Shown piece after piece: positions 1 to 6,970 of a stretch of 24,757 bases of DNA. Location: positions 1 to 24,757 of the forward strand of contig CAYFLU010000027.1 of NCBI GenBank assembly GCA_964343975.1. The letters run 5' to 3'. This DNA is from SCUN01 sp964343975 (GTDB taxonomy: Bacteria > Acidobacteriota > Vicinamibacteria > Vicinamibacterales > SCN-69-37). The position numbers and the translations under genes are program-made. The notes beneath the pieces are model-generated. The model ran no database searches and was not told the origin of the DNA. It was given only the letters and a program-made list of their open reading frames with translations. Each line of letters starts with the position of its first letter. The stretch's first letter is position 1.

Positions 1-1245
1 CGCGCGTACATCAAGCTCATCAAGGAAGGGAAGCTGCCGCGTCCGAAGCGCACGATCAACTTCCAGTGGCTGGCCGAGATCAGCGGCACGAACTACTGGC
101 TCGGCGCGCATCCGGACAAGGCCGCGAAGCTCATCGGCGACCTCAACTTCGACATGGAAGGCATTCAGGTGTCGAAGAGCCGCAGCTACTGGGTGCTGCA
201 GCGCACGCCCGACTCGTTCCCGAGCTACATCAACGACATCGCGCAGAGCACGATGGAGTACATCGCCGACATCTCGCGCGAGCGCGTGCGGTTCCGCGGC
301 AACGGCTATCTGCCGTCGCAGGCTGTCGAGTCGCTGCGCGGCTCGAAGGACGCGTTCTACATCAAGGTCGACAAGCACTACGGCTCGTCGGATCACGTGA
401 GCTACATGCAGAAGGGCATTCCGGCCGTCATGTTCATCACGTGGCCGGACATGTGGTACCACTCGTCGGAAGACACGCCCGACAAGATGGACTCGACGCA
501 GTACAAGCGCGCCGCCGCGGTTGGTCTGGGCTCGCTGGCGGCGCTCGCCGGTGGGACGGACGAACTGGCGGCGCGGATCCTGCAGGAGAACATCGGCCGC
601 GGTCTGTCGCGCATGGGCGAGAACCTCACGAAGGGCCTCGGGTATCTCGCCGACGTGAAGAGTGGCGCGGATCTCAACGCGGCCTGGCGCGAGGCGCGCG
701 TGGCCGTGCAGCATCAGGCGAACATCGAAAAGGCCGTGATCCGCTCGGCGAGCATCCTCTACACGGACGTCGAAGCCGGCAAGAAGAAGACGGCGGTGTT
801 CGAGCCGATGATCGACAAGCGCACGGCCGTACTCCTCGATGAAGTGAACGCGGCGTATCAGCTGCAGGCCGCGCAGCGCGGCGTCACGCCGCCCGCGCCG
901 GCTCCGCAGGGCGCGGCGCCCAAGGGCGCTCCGGCCAAGCTGACACCGGCGCCGGCCGAGCCCACGCTCACGGCCGAAGAGAAGGAAGCCGCCAACCTCG
1001 TCGTCGAAATGGCAACGCCGGCCGGCGGCGCGGGTCGCGGTGGTCCGAGCCTGCCGACCGAGTTCAACGCCGAGTTCACCGCGATTCTTGGCCGCAAGAT
1101 GACCGTGCTCGAGATCCGCGACTTCCTGTCGGGCGAGTTCTCGCCGCTCCCGCTGAGCGACGTGATGGCGATCCTGAAGGCGCGCGAGACCTCCGGGCAG
1201 ATCAAGCTCGTGCCGAAGACGGCGCCGGCGCCCGTCAAGAAGTAG
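1..1245 (+). CDS. M28 family zinc metallopeptidase, C-terminal part (5' end outside window)
   Basis: The reading frame is open from base 1, so the gene starts upstream; the ATG at 154 is internal. The visible 414 residues match the C-terminal half of secreted M28 aminopeptidase-like proteins. There is a catalytic-domain stretch with LNFDMEGI and LQRTPDSFPS, then SDHVSYMQKGIP and WYHSSEDTPDKMD; the His of WYHSS is the expected last zinc ligand of the family. After the catalytic domain (to about residue 220) comes a helical region and a Pro/Ala-rich linker (about residues 295-325), then a tail containing FNAEFTAILGRKMTVLEIRDFLSGEFSPLPL of the kind seen in large acidobacterial M28 proteins. The likely role is periplasmic or extracellular peptide hydrolysis. 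The N-terminal signal peptide and remaining zinc ligands cannot be seen. Transcription probably ends at the terminator 20 bases downstream. The family call is firm; substrate is unknown. Confidence 0.85.
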   Translation, partial: RAYIKLIKEGKLPRPKRTINFQWLAEISGTNYWLGAHPDKAAKLIGDLNFDMEGIQVSKSRSYWVLQRTPDSFPSYINDIAQSTMEYIADISRERVRFRGNGYLPSQAVESLRGSKDAFYIKVDKHYGSSDHVSYMQKGIPAVMFITWPDMWYHSSEDTPDKMDSTQYKRAAAVGLGSLAALAGGTDELAARILQENIGRGLSRMGENLTKGLGYLADVKSGADLNAAWREARVAVQHQANIEKAVIRSASILYTDVEAGKKKTAVFEPMIDKRTAVLLDEVNAAYQLQAAQRGVTPPAPAPQGAAPKGAPAKLTPAPAEPTLTAEEKEAANLVVEMATPAGGAGRGGPSLPTEFNAEFTAILGRKMTVLEIRDFLSGEFSPLPLSDVMAILKARETSGQIKLVPKTAPAPVKK

Positions 1246-1264
1246 CGCCACCTCGATTCACCGG

Positions 1265-1311
1265 CCGGCGGCGTCGCGCAAAGAACACGCGCGACGCCGC
1301 CGGTTTCTTTT
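1265..1311 (+). terminator. Rho-independent terminator of the M28 peptidase gene
   Basis: A perfect 15-base-pair stem (CCGGCGGCGTCGCGC at 1265-1279 with its complement at 1289-1303) closes a 9-base loop and is followed directly by TTTCTTTT. It lies 20 bases after the peptidase stop codon. The T-tract abuts the start region of sppA, so sppA needs its own promoter here or must be reached by read-through. Confidence 0.88.
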
Positions 1312-1312
1312 G

Positions 1313-1324
1313 TACTCTGTCCGC
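1313..1324 (+). promoter_or_regulatory. Candidate leaderless promoter (-10 box) of sppA
   Basis: TACTCT at 1313-1318 fits the TAnnnT form of a -10 box and lies 6 bases before the sppA ATG at 1325, which would put the transcription start at or next to the A of ATG. There is no Shine-Dalgarno sequence before that ATG. No -35 box is recognisable; that position is taken by the terminator arm. This is inference from spacing and resemblance to the deoA promoter in this window. Confidence 0.4.
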
Positions 1325-3061
1325 ATGGGTCGCATCTTCAAAGGCATGTGGATCACGTTGCTCGTGGTGGCCGTGGTGGGGCTCGCCTGGGTGGCGTATT
1401 CGAGACGCTCGACGACGGTGTCGGAGAACTCGACGCTGTGTGTGTCGCTCGAGACGCCGATGGCCGAGAGCGGCGTGCCGAATCTCTTTCAGGCCTTCGG
1501 CGGCGAGCACCGCACGTTGCGTGACACGGTCGCGATGCTGCGCCGCGCCAAGACGGACACGCACATCAAGGCGGTGGTCATCCTGCCATCGGGGAGCAGC
1601 GGTCTCTGGGCGCAGGTGCAGGAACTGCGCGCGGCTGTCGCGGATCTGCGCGCAAGCGGCAAACACGTTGTTGCGTACCTCGAGAGCGGGGACGCGCAGG
1701 AGTACTACCTCGCGTCGGCCGCCAACCGCATCCTCCTCATGCCGGGCGGGTCGCTGGACCTCACGGGGCTCGCGACCTATGAACTGTTCTTCCGCGGCGC
1801 GCTCGACAAGCTCGGTGTGTCGGCCGACATGCTGCACATCGGCGACTACAAGACCTACTCGAATACCTTCGTCGAGAAAGGCATGACCGCGGCGCATCGC
1901 GAGATGAACGTCGCGCTCAATCGCGACCAGTATGACGAGCTGGTGCGCGCGATCGCCGCGGGGCGGGGGAAGACGGACATCGAGGTGCGTGCGGCGCTCG
2001 ACAACGGCCCGTATCAGGGCGCGGGCGCCGTCACGGCCGGGCTCGTGGACGCGCTCGCGTACGAAGATCAGATCGATGACACCGCGCCCATCGCCGGCAC
2101 TCGCCGGCTCACGGATGACGACTACGGCGTGCACGGCGATGCGCCCGGGTTTCGCGCCCCGAAGATCGCGGTGCTCTACGCGGTGGGCGATATCGCGTCC
2201 GGCAGCAGCGCCACGTCGCCGACAGGCGGCACAACGCTCGGCTCCGACACCTTCACACGCTGGATCCGGAAGGTGCGCGGCGACAAGGACGTGCGCGCGA
2301 TCGTGATCCGCATCGACAGCCCCGGCGGCTCGGCCATTGCCTCGGAAGTGATCTGGCGGGAGCTGATGCTCACGCGGGATGTGAAGCCGGTGATCGTGTC
2401 GATGGGCGACGTGGCCGCGTCGGGCGGCTACTACATCGCCGTGCCTGCACACGTGATCGTGGCCGAGCCCGGCACGATCACCGGCTCGATCGGCGTCGTG
2501 ACGGGGAAGTTCGTCGTGGCCGGGGCGCTCGAGAAGTTGGGCGTTGGCACGGCCGTGGTCACCGACGGCGCGCGCGCCGACATGAACTCGCCGTTCCGGG
2601 AATTCACCCCGGCCGAGCGCGCGAAGGTGAGCCAGATGATGCGCGAGACCTACGACGACTTCGTCGCCAAGGTCGCCGCGTCGCGGCAGCGCACGACGGA
2701 GCAGATCAACGAAGTGGCGCAGGGCCGCGTTTGGACGGGCCGTCAGGCGAAGGATCGCGGCCTGGTCGATGTGCTGGGGGGCCTCGACACGGCGATCAGC
2801 ATCGCCAAGGAGCGCGCGAAGATTCCCGCGTCGACGTCGGTCGCCCTCACCGTGTATCCGGGGCAGGCGGGCCTGCTCGAGACGCTGACGCAGTTGTTCA
2901 GCGGTGGCTCCGACGCGGCGATTCTCCCGCACCTCGCCCGCATGCCGTCGCCCGCCGAGTCGGTCGCGGCGACGATGTTCGCGCGGATCACGCGCTATCG
3001 CGCCGGCGAACCGCTCACGCTGATGACGAATGGCTACCTGTCACTTGCAAGGGGGAAGTAA
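1325..3061 (+). CDS. sppA: Signal peptide peptidase SppA, 67K (protease IV) type
   Basis: The product is a 578-residue membrane-anchored serine protease that degrades cleaved signal peptides and other membrane peptides. Its length is close to that of E. coli SppA (618 residues) and it has the same two tandem S49 domains. The N-terminus MGRIFKGMWITLLVVAVVGLAWV is a membrane anchor. The catalytic Lys is expected in the N-terminal domain at DYKTYSN (K176) and the nucleophilic Ser in the C-terminal domain at DVAASGGYYIAVPA (S366), followed by the conserved GTITGSIGV segment. An in-frame TTG at 1310 lies inside the terminator T-tract, so ATG 1325 is preferred. The final codons (SLARGK-stop) are encoded by the left arm of the inverted repeat at 3042-3092, so the C-terminus appears to have been altered or capped by the repeat. 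The gene faces the convergent ppiD gene. Confidence 0.92.
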   Translation: MGRIFKGMWITLLVVAVVGLAWVAYSRRSTTVSENSTLCVSLETPMAESGVPNLFQAFGGEHRTLRDTVAMLRRAKTDTHIKAVVILPSGSSGLWAQVQELRAAVADLRASGKHVVAYLESGDAQEYYLASAANRILLMPGGSLDLTGLATYELFFRGALDKLGVSADMLHIGDYKTYSNTFVEKGMTAAHREMNVALNRDQYDELVRAIAAGRGKTDIEVRAALDNGPYQGAGAVTAGLVDALAYEDQIDDTAPIAGTRRLTDDDYGVHGDAPGFRAPKIAVLYAVGDIASGSSATSPTGGTTLGSDTFTRWIRKVRGDKDVRAIVIRIDSPGGSAIASEVIWRELMLTRDVKPVIVSMGDVAASGGYYIAVPAHVIVAEPGTITGSIGVVTGKFVVAGALEKLGVGTAVVTDGARADMNSPFREFTPAERAKVSQMMRETYDDFVAKVAASRQRTTEQINEVAQGRVWTGRQAKDRGLVDVLGGLDTAISIAKERAKIPASTSVALTVYPGQAGLLETLTQLFSGGSDAAILPHLARMPSPAESVAATMFARITRYRAGEPLTLMTNGYLSLARGK

Positions 3062-3092
3062 GAAGCAGCAAGTAGGAAGTAGAAGTGGGAAG
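3042..3092 (+). repeat. Left arm of composite inverted repeat
   Basis: These 51 bases pair with 3411-3461 in inverted orientation, with 46 of 51 positions matching by direct comparison. The arm begins at CACTTGCAAG inside the sppA coding sequence and includes its stop codon. The plus strand is almost all purine and looks built of degenerate AAGTRGA-like heptamers. Confidence 0.85.
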
Positions 3093-3120
3093 GGGAAAGG
3101 CGAAAGGGCACCCCAAGAGC

Positions 3121-3347
3121 GAAGAACGCCGAGCGATAGCGAGGCGCGAAGAACGACGAGCGACAGCGAGGCGCGAAGAACGACNNNNNNNNNNNNNNNN
3201 NNNNNNNNNNNNNNNNNNNNNNNNNNNNNNNNNNNNNNNNNNNNNNNNNNNNNNNNNNNNNNNNNNNNNNNNNNNNNNNNNNNNCGAGCGATAGCGAGGC
3301 GCGAAGAACGACGAGCGACAGCGAGGCGCGAAGAACGACCAGCGAGG
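3121..3347 (+). repeat. 27-base tandem repeat array, interrupted by an assembly gap
   Basis: Two full 27-base units stand before the gap (3121-3147 and 3148-3174), followed by the first 10 bases of a third. After the gap come the last 18 bases of a unit (3285-3302), one full unit (3303-3329) and a shortened, degenerate unit (3330-3347). Each unit runs GAAGAACGAC, GAGCGAYAGC, GAGGCGC. The Y position is T then C before the gap, and T then C after it, which suggests a 54-base dimer unit. The true copy number cannot be known because of the gap. The period is a multiple of three, so reading frames stay open through it, but no start, ribosome site or homologous protein supports coding. Confidence 0.85.
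3185..3284. other. Assembly gap of 100 N inside the tandem array
   Basis: Exactly 100 N are present, the conventional size for a gap of unknown length. Identical repeat units on both sides indicate that short reads could not span the array. Confidence 0.97.
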
Positions 3348-3388
3348 ACCAAAAGAGAAGGGCAGAGCGCGTTGTGCGCCCTGCCCTT
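3345..3388 (-). terminator. Probable terminator for ppiD (minus strand)
   Basis: Bases 3358-3370 and 3376-3388 form a 13-base-pair stem around a 5-base loop. The single mismatch is A-C on the plus strand but a U-G wobble in minus-strand RNA. In the minus direction the stem is followed by CTTCTCTTTTGG. It lies about 85 bases after the ppiD stop, inside the composite repeat element. Confidence 0.55.
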
Positions 3389-3410
3389 GATCGTGCCCTG
3401 AAAGTTGTGA

Positions 3411-3461
3411 CTTCCTACTTCCACTTCTTACTTGCTGCTTCTAACTTCCCACTTGCAAGTG
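3411..3461 (-). repeat. Right arm of composite inverted repeat
   Basis: This is the inverted partner of 3042-3092 (46/51 matches). Its outer end carries the palindrome ACTTGCAAGT (3451-3460). It stops 10 bases short of the ppiD stop codon, so the element fills nearly the whole space between the two convergent genes. Confidence 0.85.
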
Positions 3462-3471
3462 TCTGTCTGTT

Positions 3472-5379
3472 CTACCCGATCAGCTGCTTGATCACCGCTT
3501 CATTGATCTGGATCTTCATCTTCGCCTTCGCCTTGGTCATGTAGGCGGCGAAGAATTCCTGGCGGCTCTGCTGGAGGAGCTGCTGGCGGATCTGGTCACG
3601 TTCGGTGGCGAGACCCTCCGGCGTGCCGGTCTGCTTCTCGAGCACGTGCGCCACGACCACGGCGTTGTCGGCCGCGATCGGCGCGCTGACGTCGCCCTGA
3701 TTGAGTGCGAACACGGCCGTGTCGACCGCGCCGCTCACGCCCACGTCGGGGAGCGCCGTGCCGCGCGTGACGAACTCGGTCTTCTTCACGTCCACGCCGG
3801 CGGCCTTGGCCGCGGCCGCGAAGTTGGCCTTCGCCTGCGACACCGCCTGCGCCTTGGCCTTCGCGAGTTCGATCGACTTGGCCTTGATCACGTCCTCGCG
3901 CACCTTCGGCTGCACTTCCTCGAGCTTCGGCGTGTGCGGGGCCTGGACCTCGGCGAGCGTGATGAACGCGAAGCCGCGATCGGTGCGGAGCGCGCCGCTG
4001 ACCGCACCCTGCTTCATCGAGAAGGCTTCCGCGGACACGCTCGGCACGAAGCCGAGGCCGGCGAGCGGTTCCTCTCGCGTGAAGAGACCCGAGTCGCCGA
4101 CGACGAGGCCGCGCGCCTGGGCGATACGGTCGAGATCGGCCGCCGCCTTGATCGACGGCGCGACTTCGTCGCTGACCTTCTGCGCTTCGGCCTGTGCCTT
4201 CTGCCAGCGCAGCTGATCTTCGATCTGCGGCTTCACCTCGGCCAACGTCTTGGTCGTGGCGGCGCGCTTATCGAGCAGCTTGATGATGTGGTAGCCGTAC
4301 TGCGTCTTCACGAGGCCGCTGATCTCGTCCTTGTTCAGCGCCCAAGCGGCGTCTTCGAACTCCTTCACCATCGTGCCTTTACCGAAGAAGTCGTATTCGC
4401 CGCCTTTGTCCCTGGAGCCTTCGTCCTCGGAGTACTGGCTGGCCAGCTTCGCGAAGTCCGCGCCCGGCGCCTTCGCCTTGGCGAGCAGGCCTTCCGCTTC
4501 GGCCTTCACCTTCGCGTCGTCCTTACCCTCGGTCTTCAGGAGGATGTGACGCACACGCACCTGCTCCGGGGTGGAGTAGGTGGCGATGTTCGACTGGTAC
4601 TGCTGCTGGATCTCGCTGTCGGACACCGTGACCTTGGCGCGGAGCGCCTGGGCGTCGATCGAGAGGAAGCGCACGCGGCGGCGCTCGCCGATCTGGTACT
4701 GGTCGGTGTGCGCCGAGAACTGCGCCTGGAGCTCCGCGTCGGTCGGGTTGATGCCGTCGCGGAACTTCGCGGCGTTGAACACCGCGATCTCCAGCTTCAC
4801 CTTGTCGTTCTTGTTCTTGTATTCCTTCTCGACGTCCGCGTCGGTCACGCGCACCCAGCCGGTGACGGCCGCCTGCACCTTTTCGGCGAGGAGCGTCTTG
4901 CGCAGCTGGTCTTCGAACTGCGCCGGCGTGAGCGGCGGCCGCTGCATCGTCAGCATCTGACGGTAGCGGTCGTAGCCCACGAACTGGCCGTTCTCCTGGA
5001 GGGCCGGCAGACGCAGGATGCGCGTGGACACCTCGGCGTTCGACACGCTGAGGCCCAGACGTTGGGCTTCGGCCAACACGGCTTCCTCGTCGATCATCTG
5101 CTGGATGAGGCGCTGCTCGAGGCCGAGCTGCTTCAGCAACTGATCGTTGAGATTGGCGCCGTACGCCTGACGATACGCGTCGAGCTGCTGCGCGTACATC
5201 GTGCGGAAGTCGCCGGCTTTCACCGGACGCCCTTCGACGGTGGCGATCGTGTCGTTGGCGGTGGGGCCTCCGGTCTGCAGGAAGCTGGGCACGTACAGAA
5301 GGACAAACGTCACCACGACCAAGCCAAGGCTCCACTTGAGCCAGGCTTTGTGGCGGCGCATGTTATCGAGCATCGTCAT
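3472..5379 (-). CDS. PpiD/SurA-type peptidyl-prolyl isomerase, membrane-anchored periplasmic foldase
   Basis: The 635-residue product matches the PpiD layout. It has a short cytoplasmic start (MRRHKAWLKW), one membrane anchor (about residues 16-33) and a SurA-like N-terminal helical chaperone region (about 40-180). A parvulin PPIase domain follows (about 274-370), with RVRHILL, ASQYSEDEGSRDKGGEYDFFGKG and YGYHIIKLLD, and then a second, more divergent C-terminal chaperone region. In this family it helps newly exported proteins fold at the periplasmic face of the inner membrane. The length is close to E. coli PpiD (623 residues). On the minus strand, GGAGAG lies upstream of the chosen ATG; a second ATG two codons inside is possible. 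It is monocistronic and transcribed away from the diguanylate cyclase gene. The PPIase fold is certain; true orthology with ppiD is likely but not shown. Confidence 0.9.
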   Translation of the reverse strand: MTMLDNMRRHKAWLKWSLGLVVVTFVLLYVPSFLQTGGPTANDTIATVEGRPVKAGDFRTMYAQQLDAYRQAYGANLNDQLLKQLGLEQRLIQQMIDEEAVLAEAQRLGLSVSNAEVSTRILRLPALQENGQFVGYDRYRQMLTMQRPPLTPAQFEDQLRKTLLAEKVQAAVTGWVRVTDADVEKEYKNKNDKVKLEIAVFNAAKFRDGINPTDAELQAQFSAHTDQYQIGERRRVRFLSIDAQALRAKVTVSDSEIQQQYQSNIATYSTPEQVRVRHILLKTEGKDDAKVKAEAEGLLAKAKAPGADFAKLASQYSEDEGSRDKGGEYDFFGKGTMVKEFEDAAWALNKDEISGLVKTQYGYHIIKLLDKRAATTKTLAEVKPQIEDQLRWQKAQAEAQKVSDEVAPSIKAAADLDRIAQARGLVVGDSGLFTREEPLAGLGFVPSVSAEAFSMKQGAVSGALRTDRGFAFITLAEVQAPHTPKLEEVQPKVREDVIKAKSIELAKAKAQAVSQAKANFAAAAKAAGVDVKKTEFVTRGTALPDVGVSGAVDTAVFALNQGDVSAPIAADNAVVVAHVLEKQTGTPEGLATERDQIRQQLLQQSRQEFFAAYMTKAKAKMKIQINEAVIKQLIG

Positions 5380-5434
5380 CGCAAAGTCTCTCCGCGTCCA
5401 ACAACGGGCAACAACTGGGTCGGACGAAACCGCA

Positions 5435-5443
5435 ATTATGTCA
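5435..5443 (-). promoter_or_regulatory. Candidate extended -10 promoter of ppiD
   Basis: On the minus strand TGACATAAT is an extended -10 box (TG-N-CATAAT, 5 of 6 matches to TATAAT). No good -35 box lies at 16-18 bases, which is normal for extended -10 promoters. Predicted leader is about 50 bases and includes the GGAGAG ribosome site. Confidence 0.5.
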
Positions 5444-5482
5444 TGAAATGCCGCAAGTATCAGTAAAAACAGGGGTTGAGCG

Positions 5483-5491
5483 TGTTACACT
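5483..5491 (+). promoter_or_regulatory. Candidate extended -10 promoter of the cyclase-mre operon
   Basis: TGTTACACT is an extended -10 box (TG-N-TACACT) with no clear -35 box. The start site would fall near 5498, leaving only about 8 bases before the ATG at 5507 and no Shine-Dalgarno sequence. It would drive the cyclase gene and the elongation genes behind it. The divergent ppiD box lies about 40 bases away. Confidence 0.45.
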
Positions 5492-5506
5492 TGACCGGTT
5501 TCTCCG

Positions 5507-6970
5507 ATGCCCAGCCCTTTGACGCTTGCGGTATTCCATCGGAGCCGCGAAGTGATGCGGCTCCTGGGGCCGCTGCGCCGCTGCCGGCGGTTGCGTCTCG
5601 TCTGTTTGCCGCAGGGGCGAGCCGTGTCGGTGCCGCGTGGCGCGACGGGCGTGTTGTGGGAGCTCGGGCCCGACGACGACATCGATCGTCGTCAGGTGTC
5701 GCGCGTCGTGTCCGGCGTGCCGGCCGCATCGTTCGGGCTCGGTGGACGGCAGATCGCGGATTTGTCGCGCGCGGCGGGGTTTCGGCATCACGTGCGTGTG
5801 CCGTTGCGCCTCGCGGAAGTGGAGCGCGCACTTGGTTTGCCGGGCGAACACGATCTGGCGGATCGGCTGATCGAGGGCGGCGATGCGTTGGCGGCGCTCG
5901 CGTCGCGCGCGGACGTCATCGTCGATCTGATGCGCGTGTTGAATCTGTCAACCGACCCGGCGATGGTGGCCGCGTCGTTGTCGACGCGCATGGCCGAGTG
6001 GATGCCGATGGCATCGTGGTCGGTCGTGGCGGTGGAGAGCGACGGCAGCGTGCAGTATCTGTCGGGGCGCCCGCAGGACCCGCAGTTGCGTGCCCCGGCC
6101 GAGGCGATTGCCGACGTCGTGGCGCAGCGTGAGCAGTCGTTCGTGTCGCCGCGATTGGCCGCCGATGCGCGCATCGGCGAACACGTGGAAGCGGCCGCGC
6201 TCGGGTTTCCGATCGTGGCGCACGGCATGGTGGTCGGCGTGCTGGTCGGGATCGATCACGGTCGCTCGCGCCGGTCGCCGCGCGTGACGCCGGCGTTCCG
6301 CCGCGCGATGACGCGGTTGCTCGAGCCGGCGGGGTATGCGCTGGCGCACGCGTTGCGTGTGGCGCGTGCCGAGGCGCTGTCGGTGACCGACGACCTCACG
6401 CAGCTGTATAACGCGCGCTACCTGCACGAGGCGCTGCGGAAGGAAGCGAAGCGGTCGGTGCGGAGTCATCTGCCGCTGTCGTTGCTGTTTGCGGATCTGA
6501 ACGGGTTCAAGCGCATCAACGACGCGCACGGGCATTTGCTCGGCAGCCGCGCGCTCGTCGAAGCGGCCGCGGTGATTCGCGGCAGCGCGCGGGAAACCGA
6601 CATCGTCGCGCGGTACGGCGGTGATGAGTTCGCGCTCGTGCTGCCCGAGACGGGCGCTGAGGGCGCGTTTGCCGTGGCGGCGCGGGTGCGCGACCGGATT
6701 GCGCGGCACGTGTTCCTGTCGGATCGCGGGCCGGGCAGCCGGCTCACGGCGTCGATCGGTGTCGCGACGATGCCCGAGGCGGCCGATTCGGCCGACGGGC
6801 TGCTCGATGCCGCCGACGCGGCGATGTATCGCGTGAAGGAAGAAGGCAAGAACGGCATTCACATGGCGGTGCGCGCGGGCGCGCCGGCGCGGTTGCGCGA
6901 GGTGCCCCTCGCCGCCGCGGGCGGATTGACACAGAACGGCTTGTCTGAGGAAGAAGAGGGCGTGCGTTGA
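5507..6970 (+). CDS. Diguanylate cyclase with GAF-like sensor domain (GGDEF)
   Basis: The 487-residue protein should make cyclic di-GMP from two GTP. The N-terminal part (about 1-110) has alternating strands and helices that could be a degenerate receiver-like domain. Residues about 130-285 look like a GAF domain; the family normally binds a small ligand, unknown here. The GGDEF domain spans about 290-465: SVTDDLTQLYNARYL, then FADLNGFKRINDAHGH, the intact active-site loop GGDEF at 371-375, and the inhibitory I-site RETD at 362-365 exactly five residues upstream. An active enzyme with product feedback is therefore predicted. No membrane segment is seen, so it is probably cytosolic. Its stop codon overlaps the mreB start (TTGA), tying cyclase synthesis to the rod-shape operon. 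The start is the first ATG after the promoter and lacks a clear ribosome site. Confidence 0.88.
   Translation: MPSPLTLAVFHRSREVMRLLGPLRRCRRLRLVCLPQGRAVSVPRGATGVLWELGPDDDIDRRQVSRVVSGVPAASFGLGGRQIADLSRAAGFRHHVRVPLRLAEVERALGLPGEHDLADRLIEGGDALAALASRADVIVDLMRVLNLSTDPAMVAASLSTRMAEWMPMASWSVVAVESDGSVQYLSGRPQDPQLRAPAEAIADVVAQREQSFVSPRLAADARIGEHVEAAALGFPIVAHGMVVGVLVGIDHGRSRRSPRVTPAFRRAMTRLLEPAGYALAHALRVARAEALSVTDDLTQLYNARYLHEALRKEAKRSVRSHLPLSLLFADLNGFKRINDAHGHLLGSRALVEAAAVIRGSARETDIVARYGGDEFALVLPETGAEGAFAVAARVRDRIARHVFLSDRGPGSRLTASIGVATMPEAADSADGLLDAADAAMYRVKEEGKNGIHMAVRAGAPARLREVPLAAAGGLTQNGLSEEEEGVR

Noticed and set aside
1235..2932. Long open frame on the minus strand, 565 codons, opposite sppA
   Set aside because: It is a mirror of sppA in high-GC DNA: rich in His, Arg, Ala and Asp with no domain or ribosome site. 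The plus-strand SppA has clear catalytic motifs.
3121..3347. Tandem array considered as a CRISPR array
   Set aside because: Units are directly adjacent with no unique spacers, and no cas genes are in the window.
3030..3424. Open frames running through the N gap on both strands
   Set aside because: They consist of repeat sequence plus undefined residues, overlap the sppA end, and have no ribosome site or homology.
3646..5466. Plus-strand open frame of 606 codons opposite ppiD
   Set aside because: Low-complexity Arg/Leu/His/Glu composition typical of antisense frames in GC-rich genes; the ppiD strand carries the parvulin domain.
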